Shown here piece by piece: positions 53,581 to 63,383 of a stretch of 64,000 bases of DNA. How positions within the stretch are numbered: the stretch's first letter is position 1; each line of letters opens with the position of its first letter. The notes under the pieces were generated by a model. It worked only from the letters and a program-made list of their open reading frames with translations. It was not told the origin of the DNA and ran no database searches. This DNA comes from Nitrosospira sp. NpAV (lineage in GTDB: Bacteria > Pseudomonadota > Gammaproteobacteria > Burkholderiales > Nitrosomonadaceae), in assembly GCF_000832065.1 (NCBI RefSeq), contig NZ_JXQM01000021.1, forward strand, positions 124,001-188,000. The letters run 5' to 3'. The position numbers and the translations under genes were made by a program.

Positions 53581-54548
53581 TCAAACGTGAGCCGTTATCC
53601 TTGCTTGGTCGCCTGGCGGCCTATAGTGCGCGGTGATGCAGGAAACAACACCCGATGCGACAAGCACGAAAGCGGTGGTTTCCAAAAGAGTCGGGAGCCG
53701 CTGTTCCCACAGAAAGCAATAGATCAGGGCGAATAGAGTCTCGAAGAGGATCATCTGCCCGACCAGCGTCAGTGGAAGCAGACGACTCATCCGGTTCCAG
53801 AGTATATTGCCGACGATCGACGCCAGTACCGCCACGCCGATCGAGACACCGGCAAACTGCGCCCAGGCAAGCTCGCTATGCGGCGTGGTGGTGAGAACCA
53901 GCGAAATCGGGATAAGGACGAGGACTTGAGCACCGGTCACGATTCCCGTCAGCAGGTTCCAGTCATGGACTGAGATGTCATCCAGGCGGTTGAGCCAGCG
54001 GCTGTTGCCGATAGCATAGCTTGTCCAGGAAATGAGGGCTCCTATTGCGCAGAGCAGTCCGGCGGCTTGCGTGGCGACCGATCCCGGTGCTGGCAGCGCC
54101 ACAGCCTGCCAGCCGATGCAGATAGTGCCTGCTGCGCACAGCAGCAAAGAGAAAGCGAGCTTGTGGAGCGGTACGGCGTTACGGTCCCGGCTCCCGATGA
54201 TCGTCACCGCAACGGGCAGGAAACCGATGACGAGCGACGTCATGGCGATGCCGCCAAGTTGCACGGCGCTCGACAGCAAGAGGTAATAAAGCGTGTTGCC
54301 GGTCAGCGCGAGGCAGCGAGCGCCTGCCATTCGCGGCGCGCAAGCTTGGGAGAGAGCATCCGCCAACGCGGCACGATCAGCAGCGCGGAAATGACCCCGT
54401 AAGATAAATAGCGGCCGATCGTGAGCTGGAGAGGGCTGAACGCGCGTGCCAATTCGGGGGCAAGGAACACCAATCCCCACAGCATACCCGCCCCGATGCC
54501 GCAGGCGATGCCGCTTATGGTCGAGCTGATACTGGAGGGTTGATTCAC
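53581..54548 (-). pseudogene. EamA-family transporter gene with frameshift
   Basis: The first 81 codons (54548-54303; SGIACGIGAGMLWGLVFLAPE, LQLTIGRYLSYGVIS) end in REWQALAASR and TGA. The other frame continues immediately with ALTGNTLYYLLLSSAVQLGG and runs to 53581. It carries the remaining helices and DDISVHDWNLLTGIV in the second repeat. One base missing or two extra in the GC-rich stretch near 54305-54320 would explain it. The intact protein would be about 320 residues, a DMT permease of the YddG/EamA type. A sequencing error is possible. It is divergent from an Lrp-type regulator. Confidence 0.8.
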
Positions 54549-54590
54549 GCCGGTTTATCCTCTTTTGATCGAAATTAATGTCGTTATCGA

Positions 54591-54619
54591 GTATTATCAT
54601 CATATAGCTGTGATAATAC
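54591..54619. promoter_or_regulatory. Dyad between the EamA gene and the Lrp/AsnC gene
   Basis: GTATTATCA and TGATAATAC form a perfect 9-bp inverted repeat with an 11-bp spacer, 43 bp before the EamA-type start and 41 bp before the Lrp-type start. Central placement suggests an operator for the adjacent regulator controlling both genes. Confidence 0.65.
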
Positions 54620-54659
54620 GCTTTAATTTAAGGACGTAATTGCAATAAAAACTCGAATC

Positions 54660-55154
54660 ATGACTGATCGGCATGCCTACTCCCGGCGCTCGCTCGACCC
54701 TTTCGACCGCGCCATTCTTCGTATCATCCAGCGCGACAACAAGACGCCACAACGGATGATCGCGGATGCCGTGAACCTCTCCACCGCAGCAGTGCAGCGG
54801 CGGATTGCCGCTATGGAGGCCGCTGGGATCATTGCTCAAAATGTTGCAATCATCGATCCCGACACGATCCCGTTCGCAATTACCGCCATTGTCGAAGTGC
54901 ATTTGCGGGACGAACGTGCGGCGACCGTCGATCCGGCCAAGGCACTGTTTAGCGAAACACCGGAAGTTCAGCAGTGCTACTACGTCACGGGGGGAACCAG
55001 CTTCGTGTTGATTATCGTGACATCTGACATTCACGCTTATGAAGCGTTGACCCGCAAGCTGTTTGCGACAAACGATCTTGTGCATCGTTATCGCACGTTG
55101 ATTGTGCTGGACAGAGTCAAGGCCGCGACAGAGATTGTCATTCCGGAGGCATAG
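54660..55154 (+). CDS. Lrp/AsnC-family transcriptional regulator
   Basis: 164 residues. The N-terminal HTH (RSLDPFDRAILRIIQRDNKT, LSTAAVQRRIAAMEAAGII) is followed by the RAM ligand-binding domain (TAIVEVHL, VQQCYYVTGGTSFVLIIVTSD, and VHRYRTLIVLDRVK). Such regulators respond to amino acids and control exporters. It is divergent from the frameshifted EamA gene, an export-type transporter, with a 29-bp dyad between them, so it probably controls that gene. Confidence 0.9.
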   Translation: MTDRHAYSRRSLDPFDRAILRIIQRDNKTPQRMIADAVNLSTAAVQRRIAAMEAAGIIAQNVAIIDPDTIPFAITAIVEVHLRDERAATVDPAKALFSETPEVQQCYYVTGGTSFVLIIVTSDIHAYEALTRKLFATNDLVHRYRTLIVLDRVKAATEIVIPEA

Positions 55155-55540
55155 GAATGGACCACGACATTCAAGTAGCAGCGGTGTGCGGGCCTTGAGC
55201 TCATCGTTGAATAAGATACTTCGGAAAAAAGAAATCGCAGCGTCGAGCTGACCGTCAACTCACGCCAGCATGGCGGATCGACGAATAGCAGCGGAATCTG
55301 GTGATGGCTGAAGCTCCTGGCAGATGAGCGCCTTCAGGCAACCAAGGAGCTTCCCTTGTTAAGCGACCACGCATCCACACCCTGAAACCCGTATTACAGA
55401 ATGAATAGAAATGCTAGTATTATCAATATCGTATCGAATTACCCCGCGTCATTACCGGCTTTGCGCAGCGCCGCTCATCAGAGAGAAAACGAGAGCCCCA
55501 GTTGGAAAGACATGAAATTTATTCACGCATACCAAGGTAA
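55155..55540. other. Intergenic region with inverted repeat
   Basis: About 385 bp without a credible gene. GAAGCTCCT (near 55309) and AGGAGCTTC (near 55344) form a 9-bp inverted repeat with a long loop. It is followed by no T-run, so a scar or a weak stem is more likely than a terminator. Confidence 0.4.
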
Positions 55541-55858
55541 ATGAAGAAACTCTGTTCCGCCGCCAATCTGATGGAAGCCCATATCATGCTCGATCTTCTC
55601 GGACATGCATACATAGCGGCCAGGTTATTCAATGAGCATGCGCAAGGCGGGATGGGCGACATCCCGTTTACCCATGCCTACCCCGAGGTGTGGGTTGTCA
55701 ACGACAACGATTTTGCCCGGGGACAGGCGATCATAAACGCTTTCGAAAAAGCGCCGCGCGAAACCCGCGTCGTATTCTGCCGCGCCTGCGGCGAAGAGAA
55801 TCCGCACAATTTTCAATTGTGCTGGCAGTGTGGCGCCGGGCTGGAGGCGATGTCCTAG
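55541..55858 (+). CDS. DUF2007 protein with zinc ribbon
   Basis: 105 residues. The N-terminal DUF2007 (putative signal-transducing) fold covers about 1-68, with SAANLMEAHIMLDLLGHAYI and YPEVWVVNDNDFARGQAI. A C-terminal CxxC-x9-CxxC zinc ribbon (CRAC ... CWQC, 86-101) follows. Members are small cytoplasmic proteins, with some thought to have a role in signal relay; the role here is unknown. AAGG stands before the ATG. Confidence 0.85.
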   Translation: MKKLCSAANLMEAHIMLDLLGHAYIAARLFNEHAQGGMGDIPFTHAYPEVWVVNDNDFARGQAIINAFEKAPRETRVVFCRACGEENPHNFQLCWQCGAGLEAMS

Positions 55859-55886
55859 CAGCCTGCCGGACCTGAGGAATAGAAGC

Positions 55887-58076
55887 TTAGAAAGTATAAC
55901 TCGCACTCACCCCTACCATATAGTTACGCCCCGGCGCGGGCTCATAAAAACGGCCGTTGCCTTCATTGACGATCACCGATCCACTGTATTTTGTATCGGC
56001 GATATTGTCTACGCGAACGAATTCAGTGAACTTCCAACCGCGGAACTGATGCGAATAGGCGACGCGAATATTTGCCATTGCGTACTGCTTCGCGGCTTCC
56101 GTATTGGTATCGTTGACAAAAATTCTGTCCCGGTAGATCGCCTCCACCGCCGCTGAAAAACCCGGTTGGCCGCGCCGCCAGGTTAATTCCGAGTAAGCTG
56201 TATTACGTGGCACGCCCGGCAGGAAATTATCGGCAGCTACCGTTACAGTATCCGGCGCCGCTGTCGGGCGATAAGTATAGGCGTCCTGGAAAACGGCATC
56301 GAGATAGGTATAGGATAGAAATGCGGACAGGTCGCGGCCGAAGCGGGAATCGAGGGACAGTTCCGCGCCGCGCCGTGTCGTATCGGCCGCGTTCTGGAAG
56401 GTGGCCCGCCCACCTGAATTCGTGGCGGGCAGGATTTCACCGGTGACGAAAGCCTGGAAAAGCGCAAGATTGATGCGCGTATTGCTCGTGGGCAACCACT
56501 TGAGTCCCGCCTCCATATTAAGACTTCGGCTTGGCCGAAGCGCAAAATTAAGGCCGCTGGCACCGTCGGGCCGATAGGCAAGTTCGGCGAAGGTGGGCGT
56601 TTCGAAACCGCTGCCGGTACTGACGTACAGGTTGAGACTGGATGTCGCCTTATACAATAGCCCCAGTACCGGATTCACGTTATGGAACGCGAGGCTGCCG
56701 CTGTCATCGGGATTGCCTATGCGGGTGTAGAAATCCTCGGATTTGAATTTCACTTCCGTGTGGCGCACTCCGGCGGAGAGAACCCAGGATGGCACGAATT
56801 GCCATTCTGCCTGCACGTATTGGCCAAAGCTGGTGACTGTATTGTTTTCATTGCGGCGAAGGTCGCCGCGTACACCCAGTATCGGGCCGGCGAAGTTTTC
56901 AAAACCTTTGCGCCGCTCCTTCGAGCTATCGTAGTCGATGCCCGCCGTCAGCGTCAGCGGCCGTGGACCGCTGGTGCGGTGCGTCCATCGCAAACCCAGT
57001 CCGCCGAATTGACGCTCCAGATCGACTACGCCACCGGAATTGGTAACCGGAATCTGCGCGCCGCGCGGTATGGCGAGAAATTGCAGGATCTCCCGCGTTC
57101 CTGCATAACCAATCAGCTTGATCGTGTTCGCGGGGGAAAGCTTGTGTTCATAAACCAGGCCGCCCTGCGTATTATCGATACTTTTACGCGTGTTGAAAGT
57201 GGTGGCGCTTATGTCCGCCTGCCGTGGATCAACGCTCATCTGGGCACGCGTCAGCCCGAGCGGATCCTGTGTGTTGCCTTGATGCAATTCGTTGGTCACC
57301 AGTGTCAGTGTGGCATCATGCGCAAATCGGTAGGTCAGTTTTGCACTCGCCTGGTAGCGGGTGGCGGCACTGTGATCGCGATAGCCCTGCGTCTCGAAAC
57401 GGGAAATGTCGACCACATAATTGAACGGCCCCGTTGCGGCAACTCCCTTGCCGCCAAGCGTTCCGCCGAGCTTGATCTCGCCGCGGGTCGTGCCATAGCT
57501 GCCTCCCAGAAACATAGCGGATAACACCGTGCCCGGCGGGCCATCCTCGGTGAACGCCTGTATCACGCCCCCGGGGGCATTGCCGTAGATGGCGGAAAAA
57601 GGCCCCCGCAACACTTCGATGCGCTGAACCGACCCCAGATTGATAGTAGCCGCCTGGCCCTGGCCATCCGGCATGGTGGCTGGAATGTCATCGACGATCA
57701 ACCGTATGCCACGAATCCCGAAAGTGGAGCGTGCGCCAAAGCCGCGGCTGGATATTTGCAGATCCTGAGCATAGTTCTGCCTATTCTGAATAACCAGGCC
57801 GGGAACGCGAGAGAGGGCTTCCGAAAGATTGACGAGAGGCCGCCCGTCCCGAATGACGGGAGCTTCCACAACGTCAATGGACATGGGTAGCAGAAAGCTC
57901 GGCTGGTCAACGCGGGTGCCGGTGACGACAACCGGGTGAAGTGTGGGTGTGTCCGCAGACGTAGCAGCCGGCCGGGGGCTTTGCTGTGCGGAAGACTGGG
58001 CTGAGGAGAAGCCGGAGGCAAAGGCCAAGGTGATCAGGCTCGCTACCCGGCAACCATCAGGTATGGGGATTTTCAA
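55887..58076 (-). CDS. TonB-dependent outer-membrane receptor
   Basis: 729 residues. Signal peptide to about SGFSSA|QS. The TonB box region (LHPVVVTGTR) precedes the plug domain (LVNLSEALSRVPGLVIQNRQ, GSVQRIEVLRGPFSAIYGN). A 22-strand barrel follows and ends in an aromatic SASYTF. It imports siderophore-iron or a similar large ligand using TonB energy. The start is 170 bp from a Fur-like box in the divergent promoter region. Plug sequence suggests the FecA/PupB-type branch, but the substrate is undecided. Confidence 0.9.
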   Translation of the reverse strand: MKIPIPDGCRVASLITLAFASGFSSAQSSAQQSPRPAATSADTPTLHPVVVTGTRVDQPSFLLPMSIDVVEAPVIRDGRPLVNLSEALSRVPGLVIQNRQNYAQDLQISSRGFGARSTFGIRGIRLIVDDIPATMPDGQGQAATINLGSVQRIEVLRGPFSAIYGNAPGGVIQAFTEDGPPGTVLSAMFLGGSYGTTRGEIKLGGTLGGKGVAATGPFNYVVDISRFETQGYRDHSAATRYQASAKLTYRFAHDATLTLVTNELHQGNTQDPLGLTRAQMSVDPRQADISATTFNTRKSIDNTQGGLVYEHKLSPANTIKLIGYAGTREILQFLAIPRGAQIPVTNSGGVVDLERQFGGLGLRWTHRTSGPRPLTLTAGIDYDSSKERRKGFENFAGPILGVRGDLRRNENNTVTSFGQYVQAEWQFVPSWVLSAGVRHTEVKFKSEDFYTRIGNPDDSGSLAFHNVNPVLGLLYKATSSLNLYVSTGSGFETPTFAELAYRPDGASGLNFALRPSRSLNMEAGLKWLPTSNTRINLALFQAFVTGEILPATNSGGRATFQNAADTTRRGAELSLDSRFGRDLSAFLSYTYLDAVFQDAYTYRPTAAPDTVTVAADNFLPGVPRNTAYSELTWRRGQPGFSAAVEAIYRDRIFVNDTNTEAAKQYAMANIRVAYSHQFRGWKFTEFVRVDNIADTKYSGSVIVNEGNGRFYEPAPGRNYMVGVSASYTF

Positions 58077-58243
58077 TGGCTTCCGATTTTTGCTTCAATA
58101 TCGCATCATAGCGATACTGCCGGTCATCAATCAACCTGCCGGTATATCGAAAGTGTTATTGCCGTAACGTCAGACTGCATTTATCAATTTTTCAAGATAT
58201 TCGAATCCAAAGACTTTACAGTCCGTCATGCTTGAGATAGGAT

Positions 58244-58258
58244 TGATTCTCATTCACA
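58244..58258. promoter_or_regulatory. Fur-like box
   Basis: TGATTCTCATTCACA matches 10 of 14 positions of the 7-1-7 Fur core. It lies between the TonB-receptor gene and the small gene at 58275, so iron control of one or both is plausible. Confidence 0.4.
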
Positions 58259-58274
58259 TTTATGGAGGCAGATC

Positions 58275-58529
58275 ATGACAACCTTGACGCATGCCGATGT
58301 CCAGGTTCTTGAAGCTTATACAGATGCCCTGAAAGCCCTCGTCACCGCCCTGGGATGGCAAATCGACCCGGTACGCTTACATGCGGATCTTCAGTCGATC
58401 GCGGGTGTCGTGAGGAAGGATGGTCATGGTGCCTCTGCTGGACTGATAGATGAGCTGGCACGTACCGTCGAAACCAGACTGCTCACAACGAAGGTAAGTA
58501 TTGAGCGAACGGTCATTCCCTTCCGCTGA
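58275..58529 (+). CDS. Small soluble protein of unknown function
   Basis: 84 residues with strong GGAGG 6 nt before the ATG. It is a compact helical protein (HADVQVLEAYTDALKALVTALG, IDELARTVETRLL), no cysteine and no signal peptide. It is divergent from the TonB-dependent receptor and sits next to a Fur-like box, so it may be iron-linked. No family is recognised. Confidence 0.7.
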   Translation: MTTLTHADVQVLEAYTDALKALVTALGWQIDPVRLHADLQSIAGVVRKDGHGASAGLIDELARTVETRLLTTKVSIERTVIPFR

Positions 58530-58634
58530 TGGCGGGCGCGCTCAAGAGCGCATATGTACATGATTTGGCTGGCGATCGGTGAATCCTGAACAACTTCCCT
58601 GCGCTGCCGGCAAATGGAAAATCTATTCCAGTCA

Positions 58635-59081
58635 CTAATCGTAGGTAGTCAATTGCGTGCCCGTCGGAGTGATGAGCGTAGCAAGAAGGCGTGCCGGTAC
58701 CGTCGAGCTGGGATTCTCCATCAATGAATGCACGGTGCCGGGAGGCTCACTCCAGCTTTGTCCAGGGCGATATTCGATTATTTCGCCGCTGTTGAGCTGC
58801 GAACGAACCGTACCCTCGAGCACGTAGACAAACACCATGCCTCCGTGACGATGGCTACCGGTTCTGGCCTCGGGTGCCAGGTTCACTACAACGGTCGTCA
58901 GAGTGGTTTTAGAATCATCAGGAAGCACCTGCGACGTGACGGGCGTGAGAGTGATTCCGGTTGATGTCGCGCCAGCCTGGGCGTCGACCGCACCGGTTAT
59001 CATCGTCGCAAGCCCCGTCACAAAAAATACAGAAAATACTTTAATAATATTTGGTAGCGATATGATTGAATTGGGTTTCAT
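58635..59081 (-). CDS. Exported cupin-domain protein
   Basis: 148 residues from ATG 59081, where GGAG lies 9 nt upstream; ATGs at 59090 and 59159 are alternatives. The signal peptide is about 1-32 with cleavage near VDAQA. The cupin domain has GSHRHGGMVFVYVLEGTV (metal-binding HRH and E) and YRPGQSWSEPPGTVHSL (His). Small periplasmic cupins bind metals or have dioxygenase or sensor roles. The target is unknown. Confidence 0.82.
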   Translation of the reverse strand: MKPNSIISLPNIIKVFSVFFVTGLATMITGAVDAQAGATSTGITLTPVTSQVLPDDSKTTLTTVVVNLAPEARTGSHRHGGMVFVYVLEGTVRSQLNSGEIIEYRPGQSWSEPPGTVHSLMENPSSTVPARLLATLITPTGTQLTTYD

Positions 59082-59225
59082 GACATCCATCTCCGATTGG
59101 CATAAATTGTTGCTCCAATATAACAACAATTCGCAAGAATGCCCAGATCTCGGTGACACGAGACATCGGAGATCAAAAAGATCAACTCTTTGACATCATT
59201 GTCACAGTAACGACTGCTGCGCAAT

Positions 59226-59552
59226 CTACCATTGGCGGAAAAATTTGCGCATGCCGCGTGGCCACCCTGCCAATCTTCCAACTTCCCTGCTTATATTCTT
59301 AGGCTTGTTCTTCAACCGGTTGTTTTTACCGTAGGCCATGCCTAAATAAGGCCAATGTTCGTTCTCGCCGGGCGTACCATGAACCCAGGTGCCTCCGCCG
59401 CCGCCCCAGGTTTGTGCATCATCGGATGCGTTCAACAATCGGGAATACGTGGGATAAAGCCATCCCGCACCGAAGCGCGCCCTCGCCAGATCCACATAGC
59501 CGCTCAGATAATAAAGTACCCATGAAGCTGCCCATCCAATGGTTTTACGCAT
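59226..59552 (-). CDS. Small protein of unknown function
   Basis: 108 residues with an excellent GGAGG 5 nt before the ATG. The N-terminus has one hydrophobic segment (IGWAASWVLYYLSGYV) that may be a signal anchor. The rest is basic and Gly/Trp-rich (TWGGGGGTWVHG, RLAGWPRGMRKFFRQW). No family is recognised. Confidence 0.65.
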   Translation of the reverse strand: MRKTIGWAASWVLYYLSGYVDLARARFGAGWLYPTYSRLLNASDDAQTWGGGGGTWVHGTPGENEHWPYLGMAYGKNNRLKNKPKNISREVGRLAGWPRGMRKFFRQW

Positions 59553-59825
59553 GATTTCCTCCCTCGGTTTGATGCCTGTATCGGCACACTATGCAGGAGT
59601 AATCTTACGAGCATGGGTGAGATTGACAATTGGACTCAGGTACTAACAGCCGCTCCTCGGTGGGTATCCATAGCGCAACGACGCAGTGTTGCCCCACACA
59701 CCGGCGATGCAATGCATTTGATCCATACTTCGCGAATATCCGGCATTGTTATGAATGAGCCAGCGAAGTGCTGCAAATGAGCGAACATTGGCGGACAGGA
59801 TAATGCAATCGAGTGTCATGACATG

Positions 59826-60533
59826 TTATTTGTTATGGGGTGCTGGCGGAATATTGAAATTCAGCGTGGCGCGGTGGCGGAACGCTTCAAATCTTTGTCC
59901 TTGAAATTCCCCTGCCTGCTTTTCCAGATGGATTACCTCCAGAACATACTGGCCTGGCCATGGCGTTGTAATGGCAACCCTGCCATTTTCATCAGTATGG
60001 CGCTCCTGCATCCAGAAATTTGGCGCATAGACCATGAGCTTGGCTTTTGCCAGCGGTACGTTCCGTGAGTAAACGATGAATACATTAGGCGCCCCACCTT
60101 CCGGCAGAATATCGAGCACAAGTTCCGGCTTGGATATTGACCCCCCCAGCAAAGGACTAAAGCGGGTATAAAACATCGGCTTTACAATACCTATTCCATG
60201 TTTGGTCCAATCCTTGACTTCGTAACCGAGTTCCTCGGCGATCACCGGTAATGTGCGATCCGGCGCCACTCCCAGATCGAAGTGATTCTCTTTCCGGGTC
60301 GCTTTCAGCTCCTGCCGCTTGCCGTTTGCGTCAAGCAGCCATGCCTGCGGCCCTTTTATCTCATCCAGCCTGCCGCCGCTTACCTCCCTTTCCTGATCCT
60401 GGTATTCACCGAAATACAGGCGCGCGTGATTCATTTCATCCCGCTCGATCCAGATATAATGCGCAGCTGCGGGAAGCGCCGGGAATAACCCCGCTAACAC
60501 AATGGGCATGAGGCTCAGCAGTCTTTTAAGCAT
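59826..60533 (-). CDS. Exported DUF4198-like protein (metal-uptake associated)
   Basis: 235 residues from ATG 60533, where AGGA lies upstream; the longer frame to 60617 is rejected. Signal peptide ends near ALPAAA|HY. The mature part has HYIWIERDEMNHARLYFGEY and a C-terminal Ig-like domain (HTDENGRVAITTPWPGQYVLEV), matching DUF4198/NikM-like periplasmic proteins that often accompany metal transport. A final proline/histidine tail could bind metal. It stands alone here. Confidence 0.8.
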   Translation of the reverse strand: MLKRLLSLMPIVLAGLFPALPAAAHYIWIERDEMNHARLYFGEYQDQEREVSGGRLDEIKGPQAWLLDANGKRQELKATRKENHFDLGVAPDRTLPVIAEELGYEVKDWTKHGIGIVKPMFYTRFSPLLGGSISKPELVLDILPEGGAPNVFIVYSRNVPLAKAKLMVYAPNFWMQERHTDENGRVAITTPWPGQYVLEVIHLEKQAGEFQGQRFEAFRHRATLNFNIPPAPHNK

Positions 60534-60957
60534 GGCATGTTCCTTGAAAAAGTAGATGGAAGAGACACCTGGAAAGGCGGGTAAAATAAAAGCAGCCAGG
60601 AAGATGGTTCGATTCATGAAGATAAGCCTGGATACGGATGAGCATGATTACGGGCAGTATATTTTTTTCATTGCGATGACAGCGGAATGCCAGCTCTGGC
60701 TAAAGCTCCCCTTATGGGCCAGCCAGTATATCAGGCATAAACCGTATGGTATTCTACAATAATGGTCATGCCATTCGGGAACATATGTCGACAATATGAA
60801 TACACACTGCCACATGGCAGCGTATAAAGGGCCATATTGCATAACATGCATCGCTTTTACAATATTCACTTAAATCGTGCATAATTTCATGACATTTCTC
60901 TATCAGAAGCCTTGTCTCCCGCATTCCCCCGAATGACAACGGAAAATCCAGGCAAAC
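60534..60957. other. Intergenic region, no gene seen
   Basis: About 420 bp between divergent genes. It includes the leader of the DUF4198-like gene and the promoter of the polysaccharide genes. No dyad or ORF of note. Confidence 0.4.
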
Positions 60958-62241
60958 ATGGGCTTTGAACCAAGAACCTATGGTTCGGAGAACCGAATAC
61001 CTCAAGACCCCATCAATTCAGCCAACGAGACGCAAAGTGCTTTTAAATGGCGCGGCGTGCTGGCAAAATCCGCGCTATTTTTTTTCGGCATCGCCTTATG
61101 GAGCAGAGGGCTCAGTTTTTATGCCTATTATCTTCTGATCCTGGCCTGGATCTTGGACAGTAGCCTGACCAGGTTTGGAGAGACGATTAAAGAACCCTTT
61201 GTGTTGGCAATGCTGATGCTATGCATTGTGCTTGCTCTTGGAATTCTATGGAGCGACTACCCCAAATTCGGGTTTAAGGTATGGAATAGATATTTTGCCT
61301 GCCTGATCTTTATTCCTTATTTCTCCCTCCTGAACAAAGCACGGGTATCATGGGCGATGGGGGGGGCGCTTATCGGTTATTTCGGTGTGCTCCTCATTGG
61401 CATATATCAGTGGTTAATTATAGGTGCACAAGGTATTCCGCCACTTAAGATAACTTATCTCGACTTTTCTTCAATGCTCGGCATTGGGGTTATCGTAGCG
61501 CTTTTTCTCGCAGGCACCAGCCGCAGCAACAAAGCACGATCATGGTTTTGGCTTTTAGCGGTTTTTCTGCTGCTTATTCAGTTTAACCAGAATGCACGTG
61601 GGTTGCTTTTCGCCACTCTTGTTTCATCAATATTTTTGATTTTCTTGCTGCATAGAAAAGAAATCAAAAAACTCCTAACTGCCATGGTGGTATTAATCGT
61701 TGCGATAGGGTTTTTTGCATACAACAGTGATAGCTTCCAGCAAAGGCTCGGTCAAGCCAAGAGCGACATTGAGCTATCTAAACAAGGAAAATATGACACG
61801 AGCCTCGGATACCGCTTTGCCATTTGGGATGTCGGCCTTCATGGAATCGGAGAACGGCCAATAATGGGACATGGCACGGGAACGGCGGCTCCCTATTTTG
61901 ATAAAACTGTCCAAACCTACAAGGATGGCCTCTACAAGAATCTACCAACCTTTCTCAAAACTTATCATTATCACAACGACTGGATCGAGATCGGGATGCA
62001 GATAGGTGTACTTGGCATGCTGGCGTATGCCTTCTTCTTGTGGAATTGGTTTCGAATACTAAAGGCACACCAGCTAGGTATTCTGGGGGCAGCTTTTATG
62101 TGTTATATCATGTTGTTCGGACTAACAGATGTACTTGTAATATTTAGACAGAACATTTATTTGCTTCTTGTCATTACCGCCATCGGAATCGGCTGGCAAA
62201 AGGCACATGAGACGACTTCTCTCCAGACCGGAAACACCTAA
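60958..62241 (+). CDS. O-antigen ligase/polymerase-family membrane protein (Wzy/WaaL)
   Basis: 427 residues with about eleven membrane helices. The Wzy_C domain covers about 190-340, with a large periplasmic loop at about 255-355. This includes SLGYRFAIWDVGLHGIGERPIMGHGTG and LKTYHYHNDWIEIGMQIG, where the HxH region is typical of ligases and polymerases. It transfers or polymerises lipid-linked polysaccharide at the periplasmic face. The glycosyltransferase gene begins within its stop codon, so both act in surface polysaccharide assembly. No wzx or wzz gene is in the window. Confidence 0.87.
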   Translation: MGFEPRTYGSENRIPQDPINSANETQSAFKWRGVLAKSALFFFGIALWSRGLSFYAYYLLILAWILDSSLTRFGETIKEPFVLAMLMLCIVLALGILWSDYPKFGFKVWNRYFACLIFIPYFSLLNKARVSWAMGGALIGYFGVLLIGIYQWLIIGAQGIPPLKITYLDFSSMLGIGVIVALFLAGTSRSNKARSWFWLLAVFLLLIQFNQNARGLLFATLVSSIFLIFLLHRKEIKKLLTAMVVLIVAIGFFAYNSDSFQQRLGQAKSDIELSKQGKYDTSLGYRFAIWDVGLHGIGERPIMGHGTGTAAPYFDKTVQTYKDGLYKNLPTFLKTYHYHNDWIEIGMQIGVLGMLAYAFFLWNWFRILKAHQLGILGAAFMCYIMLFGLTDVLVIFRQNIYLLLVITAIGIGWQKAHETTSLQTGNT

Positions 62242-63383
62242 TGCGCGTATGTTTCATATCGCATTCCGCTAAAAGATATGGCGCAGAACTTGCGCTGCTT
62301 GAGCTACTAAGGGGCTTGGTCGAATTGGGCGTCGACTGCAAGGTTCTTGTTCCTGAGAGAGGACCTTTCCTGACAGCGCTTGATCAACTACATATCGAGT
62401 GGACGATAATCGGCTATCCTCGCTGGACATCCGGAGCTCGGCGTCAGAATATATTTCATCGCATTAAGCGCATGTTTGGGACATTGTTTTGGATAATTCC
62501 GATAGCACGAGCAATTGCAAAATGGCGTTGCGACGTAATCTATACCAATACCGTTATTGTTGGTGCTGGCGCATTGGCGGCATGGCTGGTACATCGGCCC
62601 CATATCTGGCATCTGCATGAGTCTGGATATTGTCGTGAACAGTTGTTTGACTTGGGGGAATATGCTCCGCGCTTGATCGACCACCTCTCTGCGAGCATTA
62701 TTGTCATTTCACACGCGGTGCAGGATGAATATATAAACTATGTATGTCCGCGGAAGTTGCGTGTAATTTATCAGTCTGTAACTCTACCGGAGATAAATGA
62801 GAGCTTACCGGGTCGGGTTGAGAATGGGCGGCGCTTCAGGTGCGCCATAGTTGGGTCACTGCAGGCTCAAAAGGGTCAGGACGAAGCGATTGCAGCATTG
62901 GCAGAATTAGTGCACCGTGGAGTCGATGCCGAGTTACTCATCGTCGGTACTGGCGATAAGCGCTTCCGTAGTTCCCTCGTACACCAAGTAAAATATCTTG
63001 GTCTGGAAGAACGGGTTATTTTTCATGGTTACGCGGAAAATCCACTACCGCTAATTCATGCGACTGATGTGATTCTCATATGTTCGCGCTTTGAAGCATT
63101 CGGGCGAGTGACGGTAGAAGCAATGCTTGCGGGGAAGCCAATAATAGGCACCTCCAGTGGAGGAACAATAGAACTAATTGAGAATGGAAAAACTGGTCTG
63201 CTATATCAACCAGGTAATCATAATGAACTCGCTGACAAAATACAGTATCTATATGAAAATCCTAGAGAAAGTACGGAGCTGGGTACTGCCGCGCTCATTT
63301 GGGCAGAAGGCCGTTTTAGTCGGAAGCGATATGCTAAAGAGGTGCTCGACTTATTGAATGAAGTGGTGACAAAGCCTTCTTAA
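62241..63383 (+). CDS. Glycosyltransferase family 4 (GT-B fold)
   Basis: 380 residues. The N-terminal Rossmann half has HSAKRYGAELALLELLRGL. The C-terminal half has VGSLQAQKGQDEAIAALAEL, LLIVGTGDKR, HGYAENPLPLIHATDVILI and the donor-binding EAFGRVTVEAMLAGKPIIG (EX7E-like motif). It should add a sugar from a nucleotide-sugar donor to a lipid or glycan acceptor in the cytoplasm. The ATG overlaps the previous stop codon (TAATG), so it is co-translated with the ligase gene. The sugar is unknown. Confidence 0.9.
   Translation: MRVCFISHSAKRYGAELALLELLRGLVELGVDCKVLVPERGPFLTALDQLHIEWTIIGYPRWTSGARRQNIFHRIKRMFGTLFWIIPIARAIAKWRCDVIYTNTVIVGAGALAAWLVHRPHIWHLHESGYCREQLFDLGEYAPRLIDHLSASIIVISHAVQDEYINYVCPRKLRVIYQSVTLPEINESLPGRVENGRRFRCAIVGSLQAQKGQDEAIAALAELVHRGVDAELLIVGTGDKRFRSSLVHQVKYLGLEERVIFHGYAENPLPLIHATDVILICSRFEAFGRVTVEAMLAGKPIIGTSSGGTIELIENGKTGLLYQPGNHNELADKIQYLYENPRESTELGTAALIWAEGRFSRKRYAKEVLDLLNEVVTKPS

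Noticed and set aside
55309-55352. Terminator for the Lrp gene
   Set aside because: The 9-bp arms have a long loop and no T-run.
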